NCBI GenBank assembly: GCA_037501455.1
Contig: CM074864.1
Span: 27,956,001 to 28,020,000, forward strand
Direction of reading: 5' to 3'
Length of the DNA stretch: 64,000 nt
From: Lantana camara
Lineage: Eukaryota; Streptophyta; Magnoliopsida; Lamiales; Verbenaceae
Position 1 is the stretch's first letter; each line of letters opens with the position of its first letter. The position numbers were made by a program, and so were the translations under genes. Positions 1 through 11,500 of the stretch are shown piece after piece. Under the pieces are notes generated by a model. That model was not told the origin of the DNA. It saw only the letters and a program-made list of their open reading frames with translations, and searched no databases.

Positions 1-835
1 AACGACCAACTAATCAAAAAAATGCAACAGCAGCAGTTTGGTGATAGCATGCCTATAAACAGGCCATGCACTTCAAATTTGGGGTCAAAATGCAAGTTAA
101 AAACTAGGAAGGGCAAAGCTAACATAAATAGCAATTCATATAGTTCATTCTCATGCAAATTCACATGAAAATAAGTACAAGAGATCAACCAAACACTTCA
201 AGTATCACAGCAGCAGTTAGGTTCGTGCATAGCATACAAATAGGCCTCATGTTTCGATTTAGGAGCTGAAACTGGATCTAAAAGCTTGAAAGAGCAAGGT
301 TAACATGTAAAGCAATTAGTATACAACATCAACATGAAAATTCACACGAATTGGAAGCCATTAACTCAAGCAACAAGGCACAAAACATCACAGCAGTTCC
401 AAAACAGGGGAGCAGATTTCTAACCTAGGTTTGGGGCTCAAAAACTCATAATTTCATCAAAGGATCTTAAGAGAAAATCATCCAAACATCATGTACTATC
501 AGTCAAGTATCCAAAATGGAGCATAATAAGTTCATATGATTAGCTTTAGCACCCCAAAATAGCCACACAAAACTGATGCAAGAAAGGCATGAAAACAAGT
601 CATATTCTAACTCATATATACAGCTGAAAAGGGGCATAAAAGCTTAAGGAAACTTAGCTAACATGTATAACAACTCATATACTTCATGTCCATGCAAATT
701 TCACACGAAAATAAGCACAAAAGATCATCAAACCAAACCAAAAATCCTGACAGCAGTTCATACGGGCGAGCAGATTTTCACAGCAGTTTTTAAGCTCAAA
801 ACTCATCATATAAACCAAGGTTTTCAAGGCAAAAC
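1..835. repeat. Unassigned flank with weak ~180-bp periodicity
   Basis: No convincing coding region is present. Related phrases recur at a step near 180 bp: CAGCAG-type phrases near 29, 207, 391 and 751, and an A-rich phrase of the type AGCTAACATRTA near 115, 298 and 655. This suggests an old, strongly diverged tandem repeat, or the interior of another decayed element. The stretch ends where the LTR of element A begins. The identity of the repeat is not known to me. Confidence 0.35.
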
Positions 836-1819
836 TATAACGCCCCGGTTCCGGATGAACAGGTAAGCACGCCACGTGTGTGTTTTGAGCGTAGGATTTT
901 ATTTTCGTTCTTTAATTTCATAATATATTCTTACGTGGCAGTATATTTTTATAAAATTCATGAAGCATTGTTTATATAAATTATTTGAATTCATATCATT
1001 GAAAATATTATTTCATGACACGGAAAAATATTTATTGCAAGAAATGGTTATCGAGAGTGTTTCAAATTACCAAATTGTCCCTACTTGATTGTTTTCTAAC
1101 TTTAGGGACCTAATTGCATATTATTCCAAGGACTTAATTGAACATGTTTCAAATTGTTGCATACTTGATTGCATAACTTCATGAGTTGAGGGATTAATTG
1201 GCAAATTAGCACATTTCACAAAAATCAAGGTTGGTGTTTTACGTAATGCATCTCCAAGCTTCTTCCTTGTTCATTGATCCAAAAAAATTTCCCAACATAT
1301 CCATCTCCCTCACTCTCGGTACTAGGAAGAAAAAGGGAAGAAGTGATTTCCATCTTAATCATCAAGAAATTTCAAGGGATTTGCCAAGTTTTGGGGAGTT
1401 CATCATCATCATCATCTATATTCTCCATTTCTTTCCATTTTAAGGTTGGTTGGGCATGAACGGATGATCTTGAGCATATTTGGTTTAGCTAGGGTTTATG
1501 AATCAGGACTTGGTAGATTATGTGTTGAGCAAAGTGTGATTATATGATCATATCATGAATTATGGCATGATTTATTCATGATATTGTTGAGAATTTGAGC
1601 TTGGATGATCAAAGTGGGCATGTGCTTGAAACCTTGGAAACCTTGGTGATATAGCATGTTTTATGTGTTTAAGTGTGATATTATTACTCCTTGAATGTGT
1701 ATGCATCATACTTCCAGAAATTATTGCATTTGGGGATCAAAAATGGAATTTTGTTGCTCTGTTGAGCCATTGCCGAGAGCCTCCCCTGTTTTGCTCTGTT
1801 TCTGTAAGTTGCAGAAATA

Positions 1820-2043
1820 GGGAACGGCCGTTCAGCCTCAAGGCATAGTGGGAACGGGCGTTCCCCTCTTTTAAACTAAAAGGAGGCGGCCGAGCATGGG
1901 AACGGCCGTTCCTATTTTGGCCTTGGTGCCGGAAGGGCCCTTCCCAGCTAGGCGTATTTTTAAACTGGAAATCATTGGCGCGTTTTGGGGATTACGGGAA
2001 CGACCGTTCCCATTTTGCAAAGGGGTCCGGAACGGCCGTTCCC
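1820..2043 (+). repeat. Paired 16-bp palindrome array, A 5' LTR
   Basis: Six copies of a GGGAACGGCCGTTCCC-type palindrome start at 1820, 1850, 1898, 1930, 1996 and 2028. They form three pairs; the second and third pairs start exactly 32 bp apart, while the first is 30 because copy 1 lost two bases. Spacers are 16 bp and contain CAAGGC, GCCTTG (its complement) and CAAAGG. Copies vary by single changes such as GGGCG and GACCG. A TATAATA-like string lies about 80 bp downstream (near 2126), so an upstream-promoter position is plausible but unproven. Confidence 0.85.
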
Positions 2044-2333
2044 ACCTGGATTGCTGAACAAAATTCTCTGCATAAAATTATGAAAATAGCCCCTCGATCC
2101 GACGACTTCTTTGACCCCGAATTGCTATAATATGTGCTAATATGTAGTGAAACAACATGTTATCATGCCACATTGCATTTTCATCGTCATCTCGATACAT
2201 TTCCGCCGTTCGTCATATTTGGTCCATTTTAGTTCTTGTCTCATGTATACACGTCGTGTTTGCACAGGTCACGAGGGCGTGGACGAGGAGCAGGCTCAGT
2301 AGAGTATATCCTTGGCTTATTTTGTAAGAAAAG

Positions 2334-3077
2334 GTGAGGTTTTGTTTTAAGTAAATCGAACCCTATAACCCTTATGTGCTATTTTTTGCCAAAACATATT
2401 ATAATTATAAACGTTTTCAAAGTTATAAACATTTCAAGCAAGAAAGCAATGATTGTCATGATTTTCAAGTAAGTTTGGCGAGTACATGATTGCACGTGGG
2501 CCCGAGGGTAATTCTTGAGCCAACTGGGAAAGCAAGGGCTGACGGGTAACTCCTGAATTATCCTCACATTGTTGGGATCACCCCCGAAGCCACTATGAGA
2601 TTAGTGGTGGAAGGAGTTCCGTGTCTAGGGGGTCATGTCCTCTACACACACCATGTCGTGGATAGTCGAGCCTTGCAAACTCGCTATCACCCGGAGGAAG
2701 AAGGAGATTGGGGATTAATGCGGCATGTCGGGTTATCCTCGGGTTATTGCATGATTTCAAGCATGAAATTGTCTATGTGAGCACTAAATGGAATTGTATG
2801 ATCATGTATTGAATTGATAAAGCACGCACGTATTGTTACGTTTGGTGTAAAGGTTGGAGAATCACCCCTACTCGCCGGGGTCACATGTTCATGAACTGAT
2901 CAAGTTAAACTGTTAAAATGATTCGTTGTAGTCTCGAGCAAAGAACAAGTTTCGTGAAATATATATCTATTTCAATTCCAAAGTCTTCACCCGAGGCTAC
3001 AACTTGCATGTGATGTGTGTTATATATATTTATTGCCCCTCACTCAGTCTTCGGTAGACTGATACTTCACTTTTCAG
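2334..3077 (+). other. Putative LTR intron, element A 5' copy
   Basis: Donor-like AAG/GTGAGG at 2334 and acceptor-like TTTTCAG/G ending at 3077 bound 744 bp. The other A LTR has the same signals at the same spacing (19190-19933), and the LTRs of C, E, F, G and H have the same two signals 767-875 bp apart. A stem-loop lies shortly before the acceptor. Splicing is inferred from sequence only. Confidence 0.5.
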
Positions 3078-3509
3078 GTACTTGAGCGCTTGGTCGTGCT
3101 AGGCGGGTGTCCGGTCGAGTTTTACATTCTCACGAGTCTAGTACCGTACCTTCATGTATAACACTTTTGGTATCTCATGTTACGATCGTTATTAGTACTT
3201 TTTGAATACCTGAACATGTATATTATTAAGAGATGATAATGTATTGATAGTTACGTTGGTATCTATACGTATCTATTCGGTAAATATGGTACCTATATGT
3301 ATGAATGATTTTATTGCTTCCGCTTTCTTTATCATGTTTGCTCTGATTTGGTTGGGGTGAGTGTCCCGCCTAGTTCGTCATTTTTTTTTATTATTGTCAC
3401 CCGTTCGCTATAGTTTTGGTTTATGTATGGATTTTCCTTTTCATACGTGGATCGAGGCTATAGTGCGGGGGATGTAGTGCCCTGGGGGTTAGGGTGCTAC
3501 ATCTATAGG

Positions 3510-3521
3510 TGGTATCAGAGC
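3510..3521 (+). other. Primer-binding site, element A
   Basis: TGGTATCAGAGC, complementary to the 3' end of plant initiator tRNA-Met, eight bases after the LTR end. It is followed at once by a small hairpin of the form CGGTT-GCAA-AACCG. Confidence 0.93.
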
Positions 3522-3562
3522 CCGGTTGCAAAACCGAGGTTCTCGAGTCATGTCAAGTCAGT

Positions 3563-3580
3563 CTAGGTCGCACGGCATAG
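3563..3580 (+). other. Conserved leader stem-loop, element A
   Basis: CTAGGTCGCACGGCATAG can fold on itself. The same 18-nt motif follows the primer site of B (20419), C (22769), D (31006), I (32502), F (34284-34301, minus) and E (40652-40669, minus). Stem position 6/13 is T-G in some copies and T-A in E and F, and 5/14 is G-C or G-T, so changes keep pairing. It is a candidate packaging or dimerisation signal. Confidence 0.65.
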
Positions 3581-3754
3581 GATTATTTGTTACTTGAGAG
3601 TCTGCATTTCACTGAATTACTTGATTACTTGAATTTTTGCCTTACTTGAACTATTTGATTCTTCCTGAATGTGTGCTTATTAACATTGTTGAATTATATG
3701 CACACATTTGCATTTATTAATCAAGCCACGCATGTGTAGTGATCTGATTTCAGG

Positions 3755-4232
3755 ATGGAGCACGATAGACACTCCAGTGACCGATCCTCGAGACACAGGC
3801 ATCATCATCCTCGCCGGCATCATCGTCGGGAGAGATCACCACCTCCTCCACCTGCTCAGGCACAGCCCCAGGATTTCATGAACGCGGTAGTGGGGCTAAT
3901 TGATCAGAGGTTACAGGAAAGGGTTCCTCCACCACCCCTAGCACCAGTAGCACCTCAGGAGAACCCCATTTCTGCCATATTGCGAGAGTTTCAGAACCAG
4001 CGTCCCCCGAAGTTCTACAAGGGCGACGATATTCAGGAAGAGATGTGGCTGAAGGAGATCGAGAGGATCTGGCAGCTTATCCCTTGTGATACTCAGGAGA
4101 AGGCTTGCTGTACACTTACTCTTATTCAGGGTGAGGCCTATTCTTGGTGGGAGAGCACCCAGATCGTTTTGGAGGCAGCCGGGACAGAGATTACCTGGGA
4201 GGTCTTCGTACGGGAGTTCAGAAACAAGTATA
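3755..4232 (+). pseudogene. gag N-terminal part of element A, split by Copia insertion
   Basis: This encodes the capsid-side start of the A polyprotein. The start at 3755 sits two bases after an acceptor-like TTTCAG and is the same in B (20611). The first ~30 residues are rich in His and Arg, then Pro-rich, followed by the retrotransposon gag core (QNQRPPKFYKG motif, WLKEIERIWQ, WWES). The frame is open for 159 codons, then the Copia element interrupts codon Tyr-Ile of the conserved YIPP motif. It resumes at 13617. B has the uninterrupted site (21086-21095), which proves the insertion point. The fragment alone cannot give a working Gag. Confidence 0.9.
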
Positions 4233-5393
4233 TGTTAGGAATAGTGCCCTAGAAAGCCGATTAGTCATAATCCGTTTTGGGACTTTCCTAGTATCACAGA
4301 CAATCTTTGAATGAAATAACGAATTGAGGCAACACTTCTTTATATGCTCTTGTTTGGTATGCGTTTACTTTAGCTGTGCATGTATGAGAACTCCCCTAAT
4401 CCTGATGACTTTAGGACTCTACCATTTAGGTGAAATGGTTCATGAAACGAGCCCTATATCACATAAGTCATGATTAGTAAAATACTCCAAGCCGATGAGT
4501 CCTACAGACAGTGGGAGTGTCAACCTGACTCCTCTAAGGCTTGCTTGTGGGATCACGCCCTTAAGAAGGACCACCTTGTTTCATGGAGGTGCAAAGTGTA
4601 TAGTTGATACGTGCGTGATACATGAGGGTGCTTACTTTAATAAGTAAGTTCACTGAGGTGCCCCGTGTGAGAACATTCCTAAATGGGAAAGGAAGTTTCT
4701 ATTTCAGGAAATGGAAACTTCCAGATTAAGAAATATCTCACGAGTCATTGATGTGATTAATTGATCCTTAGACTTGAGGTTCCTTGTCACTTTATGAGTT
4801 AACTCTGTAGTCTTACGTATAAGCTTTAAAGGGTGTCGCCTTAGACAACTGATTCAAGGCTTATGCTGGGGCTGCACAAGTGATTCATGAAAGTGAATGA
4901 GAATCAAGAAAGGACCTACACTTGCATTTGCAAGGTGATCTCTTATTGTGTAAGTCATTCATATGCCATATGGAGTCCTTGGCCAAGGCAGTAGATCAAG
5001 ACATCAAGAAAAGGGTTTCTTGGATTGAGATCAAATGGATATGAAATGCACTTAGCTTTAAGACCGGATTATTAGGGTTCTGATTATTCCCTTGCCCTAG
5101 ATCTTGGTTGAGAGATAGTAAGTAGGAGGATTATATCTCACATGAATCAATGACTTAAAGGTTCTGTCGAATCCGAACATTCCAATTCAGCTAGGGGTTA
5201 AACACCTGTTGCTAGACTATGGTCGTTTAATCTGTGGACTGATTAATTAATTAGTGAATTAATTAATTAGGGTCACTGCTAATTGAATTGAGAACCTAGA
5301 GGGTCACACACAACAACTTGGTTACATGAGTTGAGGCTTAAAAATGATTAAACGAGTTAATCGAGCCTAGAGGGTTCCACGCGTGTGAAACCA

Positions 5394-5448
5394 CACGTGT
5401 GGGTCACGTGATTGGACACGTGTCATTGTGTCACGTGTGCCACACGTG
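5394..5448 (+). promoter_or_regulatory. G-box (CACGTG) cluster in Copia LTR
   Basis: Five CACGTG hexamers start at 5394, 5405, 5417, 5432 and 5443, about 330-380 bp before the TATA box. In the 3' LTR only two remain (12880 and 12891), because a 38-bp segment between two copies of CACGTGATTG was lost. CACGTG is the known target of plant bZIP and bHLH factors, so light, ABA or stress control is a fair inference. Confidence 0.75.
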
Positions 5449-5774
5449 ATTGTTTAATGATATATTAAATAATTAATTTGTTAATTATTTAATAGACTTT
5501 GGTTTAATTTTGAATTAAAAAGAAAGTCTAATTTTGGAGAAAATAATCTAGTTAATTAATTATGAATTAATTAATTAGATAAAAATAAATTATTTATTTT
5601 ATAATAAATAAAGTATAAAATTATCCAAAAATAGTTTGGATATTTTTAGCTCTCTTAAAAGTTGACTAGAATTAGAATTCAAAGTCAAAGTTGGAAAATA
5701 CTTGATGATCAAGTAATAGGAGAGAGAGGAACCAAATCCTTTCCCAACTAGGATTTGGATCGGCACCCTCTCTC

Positions 5775-5782
5775 TATAAATA
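5775..5782 (+). promoter_or_regulatory. Copia LTR TATA box
   Basis: TATAAATA inside CTCTCTCTATAAATAGGGGA, a textbook plant core promoter. The same box is in the 3' LTR at 13223-13230. Transcription would start about 30 bp downstream, leaving a ~360-nt transcribed LTR part before the primer site. Confidence 0.8.
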
Positions 5783-6169
5783 GGGGAGCTCGAGCTCCTT
5801 ATGGAGCTAATAGACAATTCTTGGTTCATGTGTTGAACACCTTCCTTTCTCCAAGATTAAATTAAACCCTAGGTTAAGCCTAAACACTAACTAGAGAACT
5901 AGCATCCTTACTAGTTAGATTGTGATCAAGTTGGTGGACTTTCTCTAGAGACTTCAAGTTAGAAGTTTGAAGATTCGAGCTTTACCAAAGGAGAGGGGAT
6001 CAAGCCGCGAGAAGAGCGTTCTTGGGTGGCTTGAAACGCTTCAAGAAAGAATAAAAGAAAAGTAAGTTTTCTATCTTTACGAATTTGGTTACACGATTGC
6101 GAGTTCATGGTCCTTTTGTTGGGAAAATTTTTAAATTCCGCTGCTTTCTGATTCGTGTTTTCCAACAAG

Positions 6170-6181
6170 TGGTATCAGAGC
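6170..6181 (+). other. Copia primer-binding site
   Basis: TGGTATCAGAGC two bases after the LTR end (6167), complementary to initiator tRNA-Met. Confidence 0.9.
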
Positions 6182-7924
6182 CACCTCGTTAATCGTGTTT
6201 CTGATTCGTCTCAATTATACTGAATTTGGTAGAAATTCTTAGGCTTGATGCGAATGAGTATTTGTAATTGTTTTAGAAAGCCTGAATTACGAAACTGTAT
6301 TTTTTTCCTGAAAGTTTCTGAAAATTGGTTTTTGCAAAATTTAATTTTTTGAAAACAATTTTAGATTTGAAACTGTATAAACTGTTTTTGGATTTCTTGG
6401 ATTGGTTTTGCTTTTGAACGAAAACACGAAACCAAAAGCCTGGATTACGAACTCGCGAAACCCCGCGCGCGAAGGCGTCGCGCGCGCGGGCTTCGCGCGC
6501 ACCGCCCGCCTGTCCTAAGCGCGCGCAGGCATCACCGCCACCGCCCTCCCGCAAGCGTGCGGGCGGGCCCGCCCAGGGCTGCCGGGAGAGGCCGCCCGCC
6601 GTCTCGCCCAGGCTGGACGAGAATCCCGCAAGGCGTGCGGGATAGCTCGCCCAGGCCGCCCGCTGTCGCCCGCCATCCTTGCCGAGAAGAGCTGCGCGCA
6701 GGAGCGCGCGGTGTGCACGCCCAGCGCGCGCACTCGCGCGGCCTTGGCCGCGCGCAGTGTGCGCCTGTCGCGTGCGCTCCTGTCGCGTGCAAGAGCCCCG
6801 TTTTTCGTAGTCCGTGTTTTTCGTGTTTCGTGCAATCCAGTCCCAATTTTTATTTTTAATTTTAAAATTTTATTTTTGAATATTTATTTTAATTTTTGAA
6901 TAAAACTTAAAATTGGGATTTTTGGGAAATTGAAACGGTTTATATTTTGGGAAAATACAATCTTTGATAAAATTATTAATTTTCAGAAATTAATTGGAAT
7001 TTTATTTGTTTTGGTAATTTGGGATTTATTGAAAACTTTTATAAATAAGACTCGCATCAAGTCGTGTTTTGAGTCATTAGGACTTGAAACGGGAATTTTA
7101 ATTTATTGGTTAAATTTAAATTCTCACAAAAGCATGTTAGGTGATCATGGGTTTAGATCTATGTATGGTTTTAATTTATGCACATGGATGGTTTAAATTG
7201 GGGTTGGAGCCCTATAGTTGCGTTTTTCAATTGAGGTTGGAGCCTCACTTATGTGCGTACTGTTATGTGATTTATTATGTGGCTTTCCATATTACTGTTT
7301 TGAGGCCGGGGTATGCCCCGTGTAATTGTCTAAGGCCAATATGAAGATTGAGCCTTATTACTTTATGTCTTTTTCTTTTTATTGTAATTTGAGAGTAGAG
7401 ATAGGTGGTGAGGTTTTATTTTCATTTTGGAGACAATGCACCCATGGAGTAAGATGGACCACATTCAAGTAACAAGGAGGCCATAAGTGAAGACCCCTCA
7501 AAATGTTAGGGAGGGGAATCTCAATTGTTAAATGTAATAGAGATAGGGCTCGTATTTTGTTACCGCTTTCCCTTATGTGATTTAAACTGTTTATGTGGCA
7601 TGTATGTTAGAACTTGTGATTGTGGAGTGGCTCCCACATATCACGCATAAGATAGGTAGAACCCATGATCATTACATGTTAGTATCATGCTAGGACATGT
7701 TATCTGTTTATGTGCTTGTTTGATATGCATTTAAGTGTACTTGCATTAATCAAGACTAACAAAATTGGATAACATATATGTTGGTGAGGTCGAACCGGAT
7801 AACTCTCCGGTTGATTCAAAAATTCCCATTAAATATTAAGCTAATTTCGAACAAATAGGTGTTTAATTCGAGATGCAAATTTTGAATTAAATTCCTAGCA
7901 TTCCATCAATAGGTTTTAAGTTTA
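6182..7924 (+). other. Long untranslated leader of Copia element with GC-rich block
   Basis: No credible coding region. A block at about 6450-6790 is extremely GC- and CpG-rich (many GCGCGC and GCCCGCC strings, duplicated CTGTCGCGTGC near 6765-6795) in otherwise AT-rich DNA. It is followed by an AT-rich run (6840-6905). Overlapping ORFs on both strands across the block exist because stop codons are rare in such composition. A short duplicated phrase (GGGGTTGGAGCC, GAGGTTGGAGCC) lies near 7200-7240. Confidence 0.6.
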
Positions 7925-8282
7925 GTAAGTAAAGCTAGTTATTGTCCGCGAGTCGTGGGATAGCTAGTGGAGCTTATTAGTTCTTAGTTACCTAATTAAT
8001 CATTTTAAATGGTCAATATTTCGTGGTCAATTTTAGCAAGGGCGATGTCCGCGAGTCGTGGGTCGTTCGAACTAAGTTTTGATCATGATCTTATGATTGA
8101 TGGGTCTAGCTTAACGCCTAAGTAAATATGGATGTCGCACGAGTCGTGGGTCCATATTGAAAGATGGGTGATGCAAAAACAATTACTAAGAGTTCTAAAG
8201 GTGTTAGAATTGGTAAGTTGTACCTACCTAGGATTTTACTTAGAATGTCCGCGAGTCGTGGGTTCGAGGTAAAATGCTTAGG
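7925..8282 (+). repeat. Array of four hairpins with a constant loop, Copia leader
   Basis: The 17-nt motif TGTCCGCGAGTCGTGGG occurs at 7943-7959, 8046-8062 and 8246-8262, with an 18-nt variant TGTCGCACGAGTCGTGGG at 8133-8150. Each copy is flanked by a different inverted repeat: CTAGTTAT/ATAGCTAG, GGGCGA/TCGTTC (two wobbles), AATATGGA/TCCATATT and ATTTTACTTAGAA/TTCGAGGTAAAAT (one mismatch, one wobble). The motif can itself fold as CCGCG-AGT-CGTGG, and the variant keeps this with CACG/CGTG. Stems differ in sequence but pair. The array lies after the primer site and before the gag remnant. Confidence 0.8.
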
Positions 8283-8520
8283 ATCTTAGTACCCGCTGGG
8301 AAACGTGTTCCTCTTAGATCTTTGGGAATTATAGATCTTTGAAAAACAGTGGGAGCTACATTAGATTAAAGACCTTATCTTTTGTATATCGTTATAATTC
8401 AGCATGCCCACATTTTCTCTGCTTAGCATTTAGGTTGTAGTTCTGTGATTCTCTACAATATGAAATGCAAACCCATTCGTATCCATCCTTAAGTCAAATA
8501 AGTTGACTAAGTCCTGACTA

Positions 8521-11500
8521 ACTCTAGATGGCTTCGGGTCCTAAAATTCATTTTAGAATCCGACTAGAGAAAGGCGTTCTCTAAAGGGCGAAGTTTTCAA
8601 TTGTGAAAATTCGACCCGGGCCAAAAGAGAAGCGATCTGAGGTGAGTGGATCTCCAAACCACTTAAAAGCAATTTAACCACCTCATAAAAACGTTACAAG
8701 GTATAACATTATGGAATTATTCAATATTCCAAATGAGGAAACAAGTGCACACGAACAAGGTCTAAAGATCTTATTTGAAGATCTTATGGTCTCGGTCATC
8801 AACTGAGAAAAGAGTTCTCAATGCACTGATTGCTTACATTGCTTCGACTATCAATCAAACCCTTTATGCTCAACTAGAATGATGCTAATGTAGCATAGTT
8901 AATCATTTAAGTTGGTAATGGTTGAGAGCATCCTTAAGAAGGAATAAAAGGTTGAGATGGTTAATTCTTCTTCTAAAACTCCCTAAGTTAAAGGCTTGAA
9001 GGCCTAAAGAAGAAGAAACCCTTAAGAGCCCAATGGAGGGGCATGTAAGGGGTACGCCCAAAAGACACTAGAGATCAAATAGGACGTTTGCTTCTATGGT
9101 AGCAAATAAGGACTTTGAAAGGGAACGGCAAAGAGTATAAGTACTTTGAAATGTTACCTCGTTTAGTAATTCTACTAGGAATAGAATTTACTAGTCTTAA
9201 GTCAATTCTGCATAAGCCGTTGTGCAAAGACTCAAGGCACTAATGTTCTGAACATACAACGAGATAACAAAAGTAAGTGAGATGACAAAGCTTCGAATTA
9301 CTTTGGAACGTTGAGATATAAAAGGATTAGCAAGTCAGACACCTTAGGATCATTCTATGAAAATGAACCTATAGTGTTGACTTCCTGTGAATCCTGTCAT
9401 GAGGGAAGCGTTCCTGAATCCCGTTTATAAGAAACGTGGAACGTTCCAAAATTATAGTGGATTTCGATCCATACTGATGAGTGTAAGATGCTTAATGTAA
9501 GCACTAGATACAATCGTCAGTTTAATCATTATGAATGAATGTACTTGTTAAAGTACAAATTCGAAACTTATATGAAATTCTTAGAATTTCGAAAGGAGGT
9601 TAGGAACCGAAGTAGTCATAAGTTATAGGTAAATCGATATGATCGAGATAGCCAATATCTTAGCAACTAATTCCTTACTCATCTTAGAGATAATAGGATT
9701 ATCTCTCAGTAAACTAATTCGAGAACACCTTATTGTTTCTGAATGAAGGAATGAAACCTTATAGGATATGGTCCATTCCCTAGCAAGCTTTACTGACTTA
9801 TAATCATTCTAGGAATAAACTCCTAGAATATGCAGTTAGAGATTTTGAATTTAGTACCTTCCAAAATCAGTCCTTCAGTTGCACTATGCAAAGTGGCATA
9901 CTAAATTCCCTAATTATTCTTATCCAAGAATTCAATGGAATCCTCTTACTTGAAGAGGATAGTGGGAGATAAGCTTGAAATGAGTTCAAATTTATACAAT
10001 GATATTGGATATCAGTTTTGCGATTCCCCTGTACAAAGGTTGTTTGTCTCAAAGGAATGTACCTTTCTTAAGGAATCGTTCCTATAGAAGAAGAAAGGCA
10101 AGCAAGCAGACCTCAAAGAAATTTGAGGAAAAATATCCATGCCACATATAGAAGAAACGAGCCCATCTGATAAAACTTAGCCAAATTTTAGAGTATGTAC
10201 ACGTGTGAAACCCTTCTCTTAAGATGCGATTAGAACGCGTTCATAGATAGCCAAGGAATTACTTGAAGAGGAGACACTGTCAGATTTGGAATCTGAGTAG
10301 TGTAAGCAAGCCTTGAAATCCAATATGGATTCCATATACTCAAACCAAGTTTTGACCTTGGTTGATCCACCTGATAGGATCAAGCTCGTGGAGCTTCGAG
10401 TAAATGGAAAGCATTACAACCTTCTTGACGATTGAAATGCAAAAGTCCATTTGGATTATGTTTACCACATCCTCATATTCTGACTATGAGATATGATAAA
10501 TGAATATGAGAACTATCTTGTTCAATATGAGATTGAAAGAGACTGAAATAAGGTATTTCTATAAATCTCATATTCAGTGGGAGTATGCATAAGGTATGCA
10601 AATCCCTAAAGTCAATTTGTGGATTGATAAAGGCTTCTAGAGTTAGACAATTCGATTCCATAGGATAGTCAAATCGTTTGGTACAGATGGAAGTCGAATA
10701 AGTCTTAAAAGTGTACATATGAAAGTTAGTGATGTAAGAGTCAATTTTTGGTTCTTTAGAAGACGACATCCTTCTCATTAGGAATGTCAAGGATAACGTG
10801 AAAGTTACCAATTCTTGTTTAAGAAACAATTTAACATGAAAGATCTTAGTGATTATCCTAAATTCTCGACATTCAGATCTATAGAAGATAGATCTAAGAG
10901 AATAAAAGGATTATCACAAAACGAGTACATAACCATAATACTAAAAGGAGTTTAGTAGGGACAATGAAACATCTCTTTTGAAGAGTATGTGTCCTAAGAT
11001 AACTTTAAGAAAGTTAGAATGTCCAAAATCCCTTTAAGTGAAAGGGTGCATAATGTATGAAAAGTTATGTACTAAATTAGATATGGCGCAACACTAAGCG
11101 TAGTAGGCCGAATCTAATATGACCTCAGAGAAGGTCATTAGATCTCTGTAAAGGATGTCCTCAGAGTACTTGAGAAGAAATGAGGATATGTATTAGTTTA
11201 CAGAGCCCAAAAGATCTTATTGTAAGAAGGATATTTGATGTAACCGTTCATCAAACATAGATGATTAAGAAATCATTGAAAGGATACAACTTCTACCAGA
11301 ATGGTAATGCAATGTGTTGGAAAGGGGTTCAAAGGACGGACATTGCAAAACTCAACTATCGTAGTTGAGAACTTAGTCGTATTATATAATACTAAGTTAA
11401 GTGTTTGGGTAAGAAACTCCATCTAACTTGTTAGATGAAGTTCCTAGCATGAAAACAACTCCTTGATCATATTGTATGATAAAAGGATGGTTGCTCAAGT

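Larger units (their letters stand above)
836..3501 (+). repeat. 5' LTR of element A
   Basis: Matches 17690-20357 along its whole length (2666 versus 2668 bp) with scattered differences. It ends GTGCTACA just before the primer site. It begins TATAACGCC where the other copy begins TGTAACGCC, so the usual terminal TG has become TA. Inside are the paired palindromes (1820-2043), a CAT microsatellite near 1400-1415, an intron-like segment (2334-3077), a CAGTCT/AGACTG stem-loop near 3043-3062 and the conserved tail GTGCGGGGGATGTAGTGCC. Short ORFs here are not credible genes. Confidence 0.92.
4233..6167 (+). repeat. Copia 5' LTR
   Basis: 1935 bp, TGTTAGG...CCAACA, directly followed by AAG and the primer site. 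It contains AATTAATTAATTAG inverted motifs (5245-5270 and 5550-5580), a cluster of five CACGTG boxes (5394-5448) and a TATAAATA box (5775-5782). It matches 11719-13615 with the same order of motifs. Confidence 0.93.

Noticed and set aside
3510..3521. tRNA-like sequence at primer sites
   Set aside because: Only 12 bases complementary to a tRNA 3' end; no tRNA gene with arms is present.
6515..6859. Overlapping ORFs of about 100 residues on both strands
   Set aside because: They exist because the block is very GC-rich and lacks stop codons; composition is low-complexity and no family is recognisable.
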